Assembly (NCBI GenBank): GCA_910589265.1
Contig: CAJUTQ010000100.1
Location: 36,005 to 100,004, forward strand
DNA: 64,000 bases
From: an uncultured Lachnospiraceae bacterium
GTDB lineage: Bacteria; Bacillota; Clostridia; Lachnospirales; Lachnospiraceae
Direction of reading: 5' to 3'
Numbering within the stretch: position 1 is the first letter of the stretch; the number at the start of each line of letters is the position of its first letter. The translations under genes and the position numbers were made by a program. Shown here piece after piece: positions 25,301 to 33,880 of the stretch. A model generated the notes under the pieces. It worked only from the letters and a program-made list of their open reading frames with translations, was not told the DNA's origin and searched no databases.

Positions 25301-26792
25301 TAAACCTCTCTTTTATTTTTCCACCCACTACTTTTACAGCCCCAATTTCAATAATTCGATCTTTCACTGGTGAAAACCCTGTTGTCTCCAAATCAAAAAC
25401 AACAAACTCTCCATCAAGACTTTGTCCGTTTGCCCTTGTGGCTACTTCCTTCAAATCGTCGACTAAATAAGCTTCCATTCCATATATGACTTTAAAAAAG
25501 TCTTTTTTATCAGGTTTTTCTTCTCCTGCCTCTATTCTCTTTGCCTTTTCTTTTTTCCAAAGATCTTCCCATACATGATTTGCATCTGGAAAAGATTGAA
25601 CAGCCCCATGGTCTGTAATGGCAATGGCCGGATGGCCCCAGGCTTTCGCCCTATGGATAATCTCTTTCACATCCGAGACTCCATCCATATCACTCATCTT
25701 TGTATGACAATGAAGTTCCACTCTTTTTACAGGACTTGTATCCCTTCTAGTAGCTGTAAAATCTCCAATTTTCTTAATGCCAGTGACGGATCCAATCGTC
25801 AGCTCACTGTCAAATTTGTCAATGGAGGTGACCCCTTTTAATTTAATAAATCCCCCTTTTTTGACATTATCTAAAATTTCTTCTCGTTGTTCATTTCTGA
25901 TGAACATTTTGACAGTTATTGTATCAGTAAAATCTGTCACATCAAACATAAGAATTGTTTTTTCATTTCGGATTTCTCTTGTATCGAAACGGATAATTTT
26001 CCCCCTTATAACTACTTCTCCCATTTCCCCCCATATTTGTTCAATGGGCATTTCTTCTTCCTCAAAATCTCTTCCATAAAGGACATCTGGATTTTGGTTT
26101 TTTTTCCATTTTCCCTTTCCTTCTCTTTTCCCAGTCTCTTCTTTTTTCTTAGGCTCTGGTCGTTCTTCTTGTTTTACGTCCTCTCTTATTCTCTCATTCT
26201 CTCCTATTTCTAATGTTGTCCGCTCTACAATTTCTTCAATTTCCTTCTTTATTTTTTCATCTGCATATGTTAATGCTTTCCCTTTGCGTTCCTTAGAAAA
26301 TACCATACGGATATCTACAGCCATGGCAAACCGTTCGTTAAAAATTTTATCTAGTATCTTAGCCAGTTCTTCGGAAAATCTCTTGGCAACTTGATGACTG
26401 GGCATTGTAAATAAAATGGTTCTTTCTTCTGAAAAAAGGATGTCTGCATGTTTATACAACTGATATATGACAGGATTATACGTTTTTAATTCTAAGGCAA
26501 TGCTATCCTTATATATATGAAAAAATTTCTCTGGGGTATATTGGTTTGACAGCTTATAATGCTCATATATTTTAATTTGGATAGGTGCACTTGGAAAAAG
26601 CTGCCTACTTGTTTCCTTCTCTATGAAAAAAATTTGATTTTTAGGAATTAAACGATTGTGAAAAATATATACCCGAATCAAATCTTTACTTTTTGTAGAA
26701 GTTACCTTTTCCACCTGTACCTCTTCAAATACTTCTTTCATATCTTTTGAAACAGTCAAGGAAGGGAATACGTCAAAAAATGCTTTTGCCAT
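22329..26792 (-). CDS. polC: DNA polymerase III alpha subunit, Gram-positive PolC
   Basis: 1487 residues from the ATG at 26792 (MAKAFFDVFPS), after AGAGAGG; an open upstream extension overlaps ispG and is not family sequence. Order: N-terminal domain, OB fold (about 254-345), PHP domain starting ELHCHTKMSDMDG (about 359), inserted 3'-5' exonuclease with FDLETTG (about 465-471), and the polymerase core with PDIDLNFSGDYQ. The zinc-finger cysteines CKHC and CPLCGE lie before the core. It is the main replicative polymerase of Firmicutes. Last gene of the isoprenoid/envelope operon, 14 bp after ispG. Confidence 0.97.
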   Translation of the reverse strand: MAKAFFDVFPSLTVSKDMKEVFEEVQVEKVTSTKSKDLIRVYIFHNRLIPKNQIFFIEKETSRQLFPSAPIQIKIYEHYKLSNQYTPEKFFHIYKDSIALELKTYNPVIYQLYKHADILFSEERTILFTMPSHQVAKRFSEELAKILDKIFNERFAMAVDIRMVFSKERKGKALTYADEKIKKEIEEIVERTTLEIGENERIREDVKQEERPEPKKKEETGKREGKGKWKKNQNPDVLYGRDFEEEEMPIEQIWGEMGEVVIRGKIIRFDTREIRNEKTILMFDVTDFTDTITVKMFIRNEQREEILDNVKKGGFIKLKGVTSIDKFDSELTIGSVTGIKKIGDFTATRRDTSPVKRVELHCHTKMSDMDGVSDVKEIIHRAKAWGHPAIAITDHGAVQSFPDANHVWEDLWKKEKAKRIEAGEEKPDKKDFFKVIYGMEAYLVDDLKEVATRANGQSLDGEFVVFDLETTGFSPVKDRIIEIGAVKVVGGKIKERFSAFVNPEIPIPFQIEKLTGIHDEMVMNAEKIEEVLPKFLAFAKGGVMVAHNAAFDMGFIESKAADLKLYEEFTVVDTVALSRILLPSLRKHKLNNVAKAFNISLENHHRAVDDANATAEIFVKMISMLKEREIYTLDQVNELGASSKEGIKKLPTYHAILLAKNDVGRVNLYRLVSLSHLEYYQGRPRVPKSVLTNHREGLIVGSACEAGELYRAVLDGKSEKELIKIADFYDYLEIQPLGNNSFLLRSERSSIKEEEELKEHNRTIVRLGELLKKPVAATCDVHFLDPEDEIFRRIIMAGKGFKDADNQAPLYFRTTDEMLKEFSYLGEKKAEEVVITNTNLIANQIEWISPVRPDKCPPVIENSDKTLTDICYNKAREIYGDLLPKQVEERLEKELHSIISNGFAVMYIIAQKLVWKSLEDGYLVGSRGSVGSSFVATMAGITEVNPLPPHYYCKHCHYSDFESEEVKSYSGKAGCDMKDKPCPLCGEMLDKEGFDIPFETFLGFKGDKEPDIDLNFSGDYQSKAHKYTEVIFGTGQTYRAGTIGTLADKTAFGYVKNYFEEHGIRKRNCEIGRITMGCTGIRRTTGQHPGGIIVLPLGEDINSFTPVQHPANDTTTDIITTHFDYHSIDHNLLKLDILGHDDPTMIRMLQDLTGMDPQKIPLDDPKVMSLFQNTKALGIEPEDIGGCPLGALGIPEFGTDFVIQMLLDTKPSSFSDLVRISGLSHGTDVWLGNAQTLIEEGKATISTAICTRDDIMTYLIHMGVEDSLSFTIMESVRKGKGLKPEWEKAMIEEGVPDWYIWSCNKIKYMFPKAHAAAYVMMAWRIAYCKVNYPLAYYAAYFSIRASGFSYEIMCLGKKRLEEHMADYMRRKDSLSKKEQDTYKDMRIVQEMYARGFTFCKLDIFQADARLFQIVDGRLMPSLSSIEGLGDKAAEAICEAVKEGPFLSKDDFRTRTKVSKTVVDLMGELGLLGDIPESNQLSLFDFAL

Positions 26793-26806
26793 CGTTTTTT
26801 TCCTCT

Positions 26807-27862
26807 CTACGCTTTCCATTGAAGAAGTTCTTCTTTTAATGTATCTAAGAGCTTCTCTTCCGATACTTTTTTTATAATTTCTCCTTTTTTTATTAACAGT
26901 CCCTCTCCATCCCCTCCTGCAATGCCAATGTCTGCCTCCTTGGCTTCCCCTGGCCCATTTACAGCACATCCCATAACAGCCACTTTTAAATCCAAATCAA
27001 AGTCTGCCACCATCTCCTCTGTCTCCTTAGCCAACTTGATCAAATCAATTTTTGTCCTTCCACATGTTGGACAGGATACAACTTCCATTCCTCCCTTGCG
27101 AAGGCCAAGAGTTTTTAAAATAAGCTTTCCTGTCCGTATTTCCTCTATAGGATCTCCAGTCAAGGAAACTCTAAGGGTGTCTCCAATTCCTTCATAAAGG
27201 AGAATGCCAAGGCCAATAGAAGATTTAATATTCCCAGAATAAAGAGTTCCCGCTTCTGTAATACCAATATGTATTGGATAATTTGTCTGTAAAACGAGCT
27301 CCTCATGGGCTTTTATACACATAAGAACATCCGATGACTTAATACTGATAACTAACTGGTCATAGTTCCATTCTTCTATCATCCATATTTTCTCCAATGC
27401 GCTTTCCACAATCCCTTTTGCAGTCACCCCTCCATATTTTTCAATAAACTTTCTTTCCAAGGATCCGCTATTCACCCCTATGCGAATAGGTACACTTCTT
27501 TCTTTTGCCGCCTTTACAACTTCCTTTACCTTCTCCTTTCCCCCAATATTTCCTGGATTAATACGTATTTTATCTCCTCCATTTTCTATGGAGGCAATGG
27601 CCATTTTATAGTCAAAATGAATATCTGCCACAAGGGGAATTCTTGTCTGTCTTTTTATCTCTCTTAAGGCCAGGGCAGCTTCCATGGTAGGCACAGTACA
27701 CCGCACAATTTCACATCCTGCCTTTGTCAGTCTTTCAATTTGTTGGATTGTAGCTTTTACATCTTCAGTTCTTGTGTTTGTCATAGATTGAATTAAAACA
27801 GGGTTTCCTCCCCCAATGACCCTATCCCCAATGGGAATTACTTTTGTACTGTTGCGGTGCAT
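26807..27862 (-). CDS. ispG: 4-hydroxy-3-methylbut-2-enyl diphosphate synthase
   Basis: 351 residues from the ATG at 27862, with AAAGGAAG upstream. TIM-barrel half: MTNTRTEDV, ADIHFDY and RINPGNIG; C-terminal Fe-S half: SCPTCGRT and MGCAVNGPGE supply the [4Fe-4S] cysteines. It catalyses the penultimate step of the MEP isoprenoid pathway, whose dxr gene is two genes upstream. Gaps of 13-14 bp to rseP and polC show co-transcription. Confidence 0.96.
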   Translation of the reverse strand: MHRNSTKVIPIGDRVIGGGNPVLIQSMTNTRTEDVKATIQQIERLTKAGCEIVRCTVPTMEAALALREIKRQTRIPLVADIHFDYKMAIASIENGGDKIRINPGNIGGKEKVKEVVKAAKERSVPIRIGVNSGSLERKFIEKYGGVTAKGIVESALEKIWMIEEWNYDQLVISIKSSDVLMCIKAHEELVLQTNYPIHIGITEAGTLYSGNIKSSIGLGILLYEGIGDTLRVSLTGDPIEEIRTGKLILKTLGLRKGGMEVVSCPTCGRTKIDLIKLAKETEEMVADFDLDLKVAVMGCAVNGPGEAKEADIGIAGGDGEGLLIKKGEIIKKVSEEKLLDTLKEELLQWKA

Positions 27863-27875
27863 ATTTTCTTCCTTT

Positions 27876-28928
27876 CTATAAGAAAAACTTCTGAATATCA
27901 TTATACATAATAAATACCATAAGCATCATTAAAAGGACAAGCCCAATAAAATGAACAATTCCTTCCTTCTCAGGATCTATCTTTTTCCCTCGAAACAGTT
28001 CAATAATCAAAAATACAAGCCTTCCTCCATCTAGAGCTGGAAGGGGAAGTAAATTCATAACTCCTAAGTTTGCAGAAATGAGTATGGTTAAGCTTAACAT
28101 ATTCATCGCTACCACTTGCCATCCGCTCACGCTGGAGGCTTCATACACATCTCCAATAAAAACAGCCATGCCAATAGGTCCAGAGACATCATCTTTACTA
28201 AGCTTTCCTTGGAACATCATTTTTAAACTGTCTACGGTTGTGGAAATACAATATTTCACCTCATAGGCGCTGTATCGAAGTATTTCCAAGGCATTTCCTT
28301 TTTTTGACTCTCCTGAGCCTTGAAGCCCAAATAAATATCTTCCTGTCTCTTCATTTCTCTTTGGAACAAGAACCCCTTTATATGTTTTTCCATCTCTTTC
28401 ATAGACGACAGGGGTTTCTTCCCCTTCATGGGTCATGGAATAAAAACTGATTTCTTTGTATAAATGAATTTTTTTCTTTCCCAATTTTTTTATAACATCT
28501 CCTGGCTGTATTCCAATCTCTTCAGCCCCATATCCTGGAATCACTCCAGATACTACTGGTTCATCATATCCACTCCCGCCTATAAAAAACAAAGCAAGGA
28601 TATAAGCCAATATAAAATTAAAAACTGGTCCCGCAGCCACTGCAGAAATTCTCGCAAAAACGCTAGCATTTTGGAAGGAATTGGATTTTTCAGATATTCC
28701 ATCTTCTCCTTCAAACATACAGGCTCCTCCAAAGGGAAAAAGACGAATGGAGTACTTTGTCTCCCCTTTGACAAAACTAGCTAATACTGGTCCCATTCCT
28801 ATGGAAAACTCATTAACTCCAATATGATTCTTTTTTGCCAGAAGCATATGGCCAAGCTCATGGACCATAACAATTAAACTAAAAATAATAAGAAATAATA
28901 AGATTTTAACAATAAACACCTTTACCAC
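27876..28928 (-). CDS. rseP: RseP/RasP-type site-2 membrane metalloprotease
   Basis: 350 residues. Zinc motif HELGH at 23-27 in the first membrane helix, a single PDZ-like domain (about 125-200, GIQPGDVIKKLG), and a C-terminal NLLPLPALDGGRL motif completing the metal site. These intramembrane proteases cut anti-sigma factors and signal-peptide remnants. The start is a GTG overlapping the dxr stop by 7 bp, implying translational coupling; another in-frame GTG lies three codons in. Confidence 0.94.
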   Translation of the reverse strand: MVKVFIVKILLFLIIFSLIVMVHELGHMLLAKKNHIGVNEFSIGMGPVLASFVKGETKYSIRLFPFGGACMFEGEDGISEKSNSFQNASVFARISAVAAGPVFNFILAYILALFFIGGSGYDEPVVSGVIPGYGAEEIGIQPGDVIKKLGKKKIHLYKEISFYSMTHEGEETPVVYERDGKTYKGVLVPKRNEETGRYLFGLQGSGESKKGNALEILRYSAYEVKYCISTTVDSLKMMFQGKLSKDDVSGPIGMAVFIGDVYEASSVSGWQVVAMNMLSLTILISANLGVMNLLPLPALDGGRLVFLIIELFRGKKIDPEKEGIVHFIGLVLLMMLMVFIMYNDIQKFFL

Positions 28929-30064
28929 CTGCTCTTAATCAATTCATATGTTTCCCTCTCAATCTCTAATATTTGAGAGACAGAAGGGTTATCAATAAGT
29001 TTATGGGATTCCAAAGCCCACTGAATAATTTCTGGGATTTGCAAAAACTGGATTTTCCTGTCTAAAAACAGCTGGACAGCCTTTTCATTGGCAGCATTAA
29101 ACACAGTAGGGGCGCTTCCTCCCTTGCGGGCTGCTTCTATGGCAAGTTTTAAACCAAAAAAGGTATCCAAGTCTGGTTTATCAAAAGTAAGCTGTAAACA
29201 TTGGTTAAAATTTAACCTGTCACCTCTTAAGTATTTCCGTTCAGGATAATATAATGCATATTGAATAGGAAGCTTCATATCTGGCAGTCCCATCTGGGCA
29301 ATGACACTTCCATCTTGATACTGTACCATTGAATGAATCACGCTTTGAGGATGGACAACTACTTGTATTTGTTCCAGGTCAACTGAAAAAAGCCATTTCG
29401 CTTCTATCACTTCCAAGCCTTTGTTCACCAATGTGGAAGAATCAATAGTAATTTTTTTTCCCATAGACCAATTAGGATGCTTTAGCGCCTCTTCCACAGT
29501 AATATCCATCAAATCCTTTCTTTTCTTTCCAAAAAAAGGCCCTCCAGAAGCTGTGAGCAATAATTTCTCCACCTCTTCCCTTCCATTTTGACCCATACAT
29601 TGAAAAATGGCACTATGCTCACTGTCTACTGGCAAAATGTCTACTTTCTTTTCTTTTGCCAAAGGCATAATAATATGTCCTGCGGTTACCAAAGTCTCCT
29701 TGTTCGCTAAAGCAATTTGTTTTCCCATTTCTATAGCTGCTATCGTAGGACGGATTCCTATCATTCCTACAATAGCTGTGACAAAAATATCCGTTTCTGT
29801 TAATGTAGCTGCTTCTAGCAGCCCTTCCATACCAGCAGCCACTTTTATCCCTGTGTCTTTTAACTTTTCTTTCAGAAGAGCAGCCCCTTCTTCATTATAA
29901 AGGACTGCCAGCTTTGGCCGAAATTCCCTTGCTTGGCGTTCTAACTCTTCCACATTGGAGCCTGCGGCCAAAGCTATCACTTTTAAATCCTCCTTCTCCC
30001 TCACCACTTCTAACGTCTGGGTTCCTATGGAACCAGTAGAACCTAATATTCCTATTTTCTTCAT
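28922..30064 (-). CDS. dxr: 1-deoxy-D-xylulose-5-phosphate reductoisomerase
   Basis: 380 residues from the ATG at 30064 (MKKIGILG), 6 bp after AGGAG. NADPH loop GSTGSIG (8-14); catalytic-domain motifs ALANKETLVTAG, PVDSEHSAIFQ and LTASGGPF with the metal-binding Asp and Glu residues. It commits deoxyxylulose phosphate to the MEP pathway. Lies between cdsA (43 bp) and rseP (overlap). Confidence 0.96.
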   Translation of the reverse strand: MKKIGILGSTGSIGTQTLEVVREKEDLKVIALAAGSNVEELERQAREFRPKLAVLYNEEGAALLKEKLKDTGIKVAAGMEGLLEAATLTETDIFVTAIVGMIGIRPTIAAIEMGKQIALANKETLVTAGHIIMPLAKEKKVDILPVDSEHSAIFQCMGQNGREEVEKLLLTASGGPFFGKKRKDLMDITVEEALKHPNWSMGKKITIDSSTLVNKGLEVIEAKWLFSVDLEQIQVVVHPQSVIHSMVQYQDGSVIAQMGLPDMKLPIQYALYYPERKYLRGDRLNFNQCLQLTFDKPDLDTFFGLKLAIEAARKGGSAPTVFNAANEKAVQLFLDRKIQFLQIPEIIQWALESHKLIDNPSVSQILEIERETYELIKSRW

Positions 30065-30107
30065 ATGCAACTCCTATTTTGTCTTATTCATAATTTCTTC
30101 TATTTTT

Positions 30108-30908
30108 TCAGGGGATAAAAGAGGCAAGCAAATAAATAATAGGCGCTGTGACAATCACACTATCAAATCGATCAAGGATTCCTCCATGACCTGGTATTAA
30201 ATTCCCATAATCTTTTAACTTATGTTCCCTTTTTATCCCTGATGCAGTCAAATCTCCCACTTGGGACATCATAGATCCAATAGCCCCAATAAGAGCGAAC
30301 ATCCCTACAGCCTCTCCTTGTGCCCCCATATGCCTTGTAACCCATGCACCATAAATCCCTCCTGCCAGAGCAGAACCTATCATCCCCCCTATAGCTCCCT
30401 CTATGGATTTTTTGGGACTTAATGTTGGAGCCATGGGATGTTTTCCTATGAGAACCCCTACACAGTAGGCACATGTATCACTCATCCAGGAACTAATAAA
30501 AATCATCCATACAATAGAAAGCCCAGCCTCTAACTGTCTAGTGAAAAAGAGGAAAGACAACATGCCAGGTACATAGAGCAATCCAAAATATGCAGCCATC
30601 ATTTCCCCTGTCTTATATTTTGGAAAAGAAAACACATACAAAAGCATAAACAACGTTATGGAAAGGACAGAAGCTAGGAAAGCATATTTGTCATTTCCAA
30701 CAAGAGCGATTAAAAGATAATACCCCATGGCAAGAAAATAACCCAATTTCTCCATAGCCCCTGTGACCTTCACGGCCTTGTAAAATTCATGAAGTCCTAT
30801 GACGGATATAAGAAAAAGAGAAGAAAGAAGGGTATATCCTCCTTTATAAATAGCTATAAAGGCAAGGATAACAAGAATAATCCCACTTGTAAGCCTTTTT
30901 AAAAACAT
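30108..30908 (-). CDS. cdsA: Phosphatidate cytidylyltransferase
   Basis: 266 residues, about seven to eight membrane helices. The C-terminal CdsA signature is clear: SDTCAYCVGVLIGKHPM, LSPKKSIEGAIGG and the final LKDYGNLIPGHGGILDRFDS. It makes CDP-diacylglycerol for phospholipid synthesis. It follows uppS by one base (TGA-T-ATG) with AAAGGAGG inside the end of uppS. Confidence 0.95.
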   Translation of the reverse strand: MFLKRLTSGIILVILAFIAIYKGGYTLLSSLFLISVIGLHEFYKAVKVTGAMEKLGYFLAMGYYLLIALVGNDKYAFLASVLSITLFMLLYVFSFPKYKTGEMMAAYFGLLYVPGMLSFLFFTRQLEAGLSIVWMIFISSWMSDTCAYCVGVLIGKHPMAPTLSPKKSIEGAIGGMIGSALAGGIYGAWVTRHMGAQGEAVGMFALIGAIGSMMSQVGDLTASGIKREHKLKDYGNLIPGHGGILDRFDSVIVTAPIIYLLASFIP

Positions 30909-30909
30909 A

Positions 30910-31620
30910 TCAGCCTTCCTCCTTTACGCCTCCAAATCTTCTATCTCTACAGTTATATATTTCTATAGCCTTTAGCAATTCTTCTTTTGTAAAATCTGGC
31001 CAATGAACATCAGCCATATAAAATTCTGCATAGGAAAGCTGCCATAAAAGAAAGTTCGAGAGGCGAAGCTCCCCGCTTGTGCGGATTAAAAGATCTGGAT
31101 CTGGAATCTCATGTGTATCTAAATAAGTGGCAAAGCCTTTCTCTGTAATGTCTTCCTCTGTCATTTTTCCTTTCATAACATCCCTAACTACTTTTTTCAC
31201 TGCCCTTACAATCTCATCCCTGCCCCCATAATTTAAAGCAATCTGGAAATGGAGGCCTGTGTTATTTTTCGTGGCCTCCTCTAACTCTTGTATTCTAGAC
31301 TGAATATCCTTATCAAGCCCTGTTTTATCTCCAATCACTCGGACACACATGTTGTTTTTTTCCGCTGTTTTTAAGCAAGTCTTCATATAGCCTCGCAACA
31401 ACTTCATTAAGGCATTTACCTCATCCTTTGAACGATTCCAATTTTCTGTAGAAAATGCATACACAGTCAAATACGAAATTCCCATTTTATATGCTTCCTC
31501 ACAGATAATTTCTACATTTTTACTCCCCTGGGCATGTCCATAATTGCGAGGCATGCCTTTTGCCTTTGCCCATCTCCCATTTCCATCCAAAATAATGGCT
31601 ACATGATTGGGAATTGTCAC
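30910..31620 (-). CDS. uppS: Undecaprenyl diphosphate synthase (cis-prenyltransferase)
   Basis: 236 residues, GTG start after GAGGAGG. Cis-prenyltransferase motifs: HVAIILDGNGRWAKAKG (catalytic Asp in LDGNGRW), LTVYAFSTENW, ALNYGGRDEI and the C-terminal DLLIRTSGELRLSNFLLWQ. It makes the C55 lipid carrier for wall synthesis from MEP-pathway isoprenoids. Separated from frr by 84 bp containing a hairpin. Confidence 0.96.
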   Translation of the reverse strand: MTIPNHVAIILDGNGRWAKAKGMPRNYGHAQGSKNVEIICEEAYKMGISYLTVYAFSTENWNRSKDEVNALMKLLRGYMKTCLKTAEKNNMCVRVIGDKTGLDKDIQSRIQELEEATKNNTGLHFQIALNYGGRDEIVRAVKKVVRDVMKGKMTEEDITEKGFATYLDTHEIPDPDLLIRTSGELRLSNFLLWQLSYAEFYMADVHWPDFTKEELLKAIEIYNCRDRRFGGVKEEG

Positions 31621-31645
31621 CTTCTTTTCCTCCTCTCAAAAGGGG

Positions 31646-31676
31646 AAAGGGCATAACAGGAACCGTCATGCCCTTT
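31646..31676 (-). other. Hairpin between frr and uppS
   Basis: On the minus strand AAAGGGCATGAC pairs with GTTATGCCCTTT. The one non-Watson-Crick position is a G-U pair on this strand and an A-C mismatch on the other, so it is an RNA element of the operon strand. The trailing CCCCTTTTG is a weak T tract. It may be an attenuator or processing site. Confidence 0.5.
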
Positions 31677-31704
31677 CTTGACAGCACAAATGAAACCATT
31701 CCTT

Positions 31705-32256
31705 TTACACTGTCAATATTTCCTTTGATTTTTTCTCTACGAGTTCATCTATTTTTTTAATATATTTATCTGTCATTTTCTGAAGTTTCTCCTCCAACTG
31801 TTTTACTTCATCCTCAGATATATCATTTTTTCCTAGTTTCTTAAAAGAATCATTCCCATCTCTTCTTGCATTACGAATGGCTACTTTGTTTGCCTCACCT
31901 TTTTTCTTAATCTCTTTAACCAGTTCCTTTCTTCTCTCTTCTGTCAATTCTGGAAATACAAGGCGAAGGACATGTCCGTCATTGGAAGGGTGGATGCCTA
32001 AATCAGAGGCAAGAATCGCCTTTTCTATTTCTTTAAGGAGGCTTTTCTCCCAAGGCTGAATCTGGAGCATTCTTGGCTCTGGAACGGTAATATTACCTAC
32101 TTGCTGTAACGGTGTTGGCGTTCCATAATAATCAACTCTAATTTTGTCTAAAACATGAGGGTTTGCTCTCCCTGCCCGGATAGAAGCGTATTCTGTCTCC
32201 AGATTGTCAAATGCTTTTTGCATCTTTTTCTCATATGTTTGTAATCTCTCATCCAT
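31705..32256 (-). CDS. frr: Ribosome recycling factor
   Basis: 183 residues, the standard length, with the conserved IRAGRANPHVLDKIRVDYYG and PEPRMLQIQPWEK segments and the C-terminal helix RRDGNDSFKKL. With EF-G it splits post-termination ribosomes. It lies 15 bp after pyrH, the usual neighbour. Confidence 0.97.
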   Translation of the reverse strand: MDERLQTYEKKMQKAFDNLETEYASIRAGRANPHVLDKIRVDYYGTPTPLQQVGNITVPEPRMLQIQPWEKSLLKEIEKAILASDLGIHPSNDGHVLRLVFPELTEERRKELVKEIKKKGEANKVAIRNARRDGNDSFKKLGKNDISEDEVKQLEEKLQKMTDKYIKKIDELVEKKSKEILTV

Positions 32257-32271
32257 TGTATTACCTCCCTT

Positions 32272-32967
32272 TTAAACAATGATTTTCGTTCCCGTAAAAT
32301 TCCCCTTTACTGTATTGACAATGCTGTTTTCTTCATTTAGTCCAAAGACAAACATTGGTATTTTTTGTTCCATTGCCATAATAGAGGCAGTCATATCTAC
32401 AACCATTAATTTCTTTTCAATGACTTCCTGAATGGATATCTCTTTGTATTTTTTTGCCCTTGGATCTTCCTTTGGATCCTTATCATACACTCCATCAATA
32501 GACTTAGCTAACAAAATCCCTTCTGCTTCCACTTCTGCAGCCCGAAGCACCGCCCCTGTGTCTGTAGAAAAATAGGGATGTCCTGTTCCTCCTGCAAAAA
32601 AAACAACCATTCCTTTTGAAAAGTATTTATTCGCCCTGTCTTTCGAAAACAGTTTTGTAAAGGCTCCACACGAAAAGGGAGTTAAAATACTTGTGGACAT
32701 TCCAACAGAACGAAAAATCTCTGATGTATAAATGCTGTTCATCACAGTTGCCAGCATTCCAATTTGATCGGCTTTTGTCCTGTCCATATTTTCGCTGGAT
32801 CGTCCCCTCCAAAAATTTCCTCCTCCAATAACAACGCCTACTTGGATTCCTTCTTCTGTCACTTCTCTTACTTGTCTTGCCACCTTTAAGACTATCTTCT
32901 CTTCAAAACCTGTTTTCTTTTCCCCTGCCAAAGCTTCTCCGCTTAACTTTAACAAAATTCTCTTCAT
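32272..32967 (-). CDS. pyrH: UMP kinase
   Basis: 231 residues of the amino-acid-kinase fold: KLSGEALAG near the N-terminus, GVVIGGGNFWRG, and the C-terminal KSIDGVYDKDPKEDP. It phosphorylates UMP to UDP. Usually preceded by rpsB and tsf; here it follows a bactofilin gene at 22 bp. Confidence 0.96.
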   Translation of the reverse strand: MKRILLKLSGEALAGEKKTGFEEKIVLKVARQVREVTEEGIQVGVVIGGGNFWRGRSSENMDRTKADQIGMLATVMNSIYTSEIFRSVGMSTSILTPFSCGAFTKLFSKDRANKYFSKGMVVFFAGGTGHPYFSTDTGAVLRAAEVEAEGILLAKSIDGVYDKDPKEDPRAKKYKEISIQEVIEKKLMVVDMTASIMAMEQKIPMFVFGLNEENSIVNTVKGNFTGTKIIV

Positions 32968-32989
32968 ATGGTTGGTCGCCTTTCTTATT

Positions 32990-33862
32990 TTAATTTTTCA
33001 AATTATCAAAAAGGGTGTTTGGTTTTACATCTGCATAACATTGAGAACAGAATCCTTCAATGACGGCTCCATTATTTATTTGAACAGATTTTGACTTAAT
33101 ATCTCCAACAACAACAGCTGTAGCATCTAATATAACAGGTCCTTGCACATCAATATTTCCCTCAATAGCCCCTGCAATGACAGCGCTTGTGGCCGATATA
33201 TTTCCTACAATAATAGACTTTTGTCCTACTTTAATTGTTCCTGAACTATGGATTTCTCCTTTTATCTTTGCTGTTTCTGTATATACTTCCGAGGCCTTGG
33301 AGTTTCCTTCCATCTCTCCATTAATAATTAATTTTCCTTTGATTTCCACATTTCCTGTTACATTTCCATGAATTGCCATGGATCCATCGGACAAAATGTC
33401 CCCTTTAATGGTCATGCTTTCTGTAATAACTGCATTCTCCTCTGAAATACCTCTGTCAGCTCCTATCTTTTCAATGCCTAATACTTGGCTTTCCTCATTC
33501 ATTGCTTCCTCCATCCTTTTTTTATACCTATCCAATTCCTTTGCCTGCCCTGCCTCTTTTAAATCAATTCCTTCTTCTGTGTCTGCTTTCTCCTCCTTTT
33601 TTATTTCCTCCACTAGTACGGGAAGGTTCTCCTGCTTTTGCACCTGAGGACTGCTTGGTATTAACGGCTCACTCTCTGCAAAAAGATTTTGCATTTTTTT
33701 CTCAAGGTTTTCTTCCAATGTGGTCTCTGACAACTCAAACTCTTCATCTTCTGTAATCGTATCAACCATTACGGAACCATCTTCTCCTACCAGTCCATCT
33801 TCTGGAACCATCTCATTGACCGCTTGGGTTAATTCCTCTTTAAAATTTTTAAAAAAGCTCAT
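32990..33862 (-). CDS. Bactofilin with long acidic N-terminal extension
   Basis: 290 residues. The first ~140 are acidic, low-complexity and helical (LSETTLEENLEKKMQNLF, QAKELDRYKKRMEEAM). From about 145 to 275 there is a regular beta-helix bactofilin core (SMTIKGDILSDGSMAIHGNV and following rungs). The end contains FCSQCYADVKP. It is about twice as long as the bactofilin at 1537-1944, all of the extra being N-terminal. It lies between a polysaccharide deacetylase gene (18 bp) and pyrH (22 bp). A wall-linked scaffold is inferred. Confidence 0.88.
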   Translation of the reverse strand: MSFFKNFKEELTQAVNEMVPEDGLVGEDGSVMVDTITEDEEFELSETTLEENLEKKMQNLFAESEPLIPSSPQVQKQENLPVLVEEIKKEEKADTEEGIDLKEAGQAKELDRYKKRMEEAMNEESQVLGIEKIGADRGISEENAVITESMTIKGDILSDGSMAIHGNVTGNVEIKGKLIINGEMEGNSKASEVYTETAKIKGEIHSSGTIKVGQKSIIVGNISATSAVIAGAIEGNIDVQGPVILDATAVVVGDIKSKSVQINNGAVIEGFCSQCYADVKPNTLFDNLKN

Positions 33863-33880
33863 GTTTCTCCTCCAATCTGC

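Noticed and set aside
26793..26969. N-terminal extension of PolC
   Set aside because: The added 59 residues come from the antisense-like overlap with ispG, carry no family sequence and the ATG at 26792 has a ribosome site.
32627..32812. Open frames opposite or inside pyrH, rseP, oppB and others
   Set aside because: They overlap strongly supported genes, have no ribosome sites and no recognisable protein sequence.
1537..33862. The two bactofilin genes as a recent duplication
   Set aside because: Lengths differ by a factor of two and the cores share only family-level similarity.
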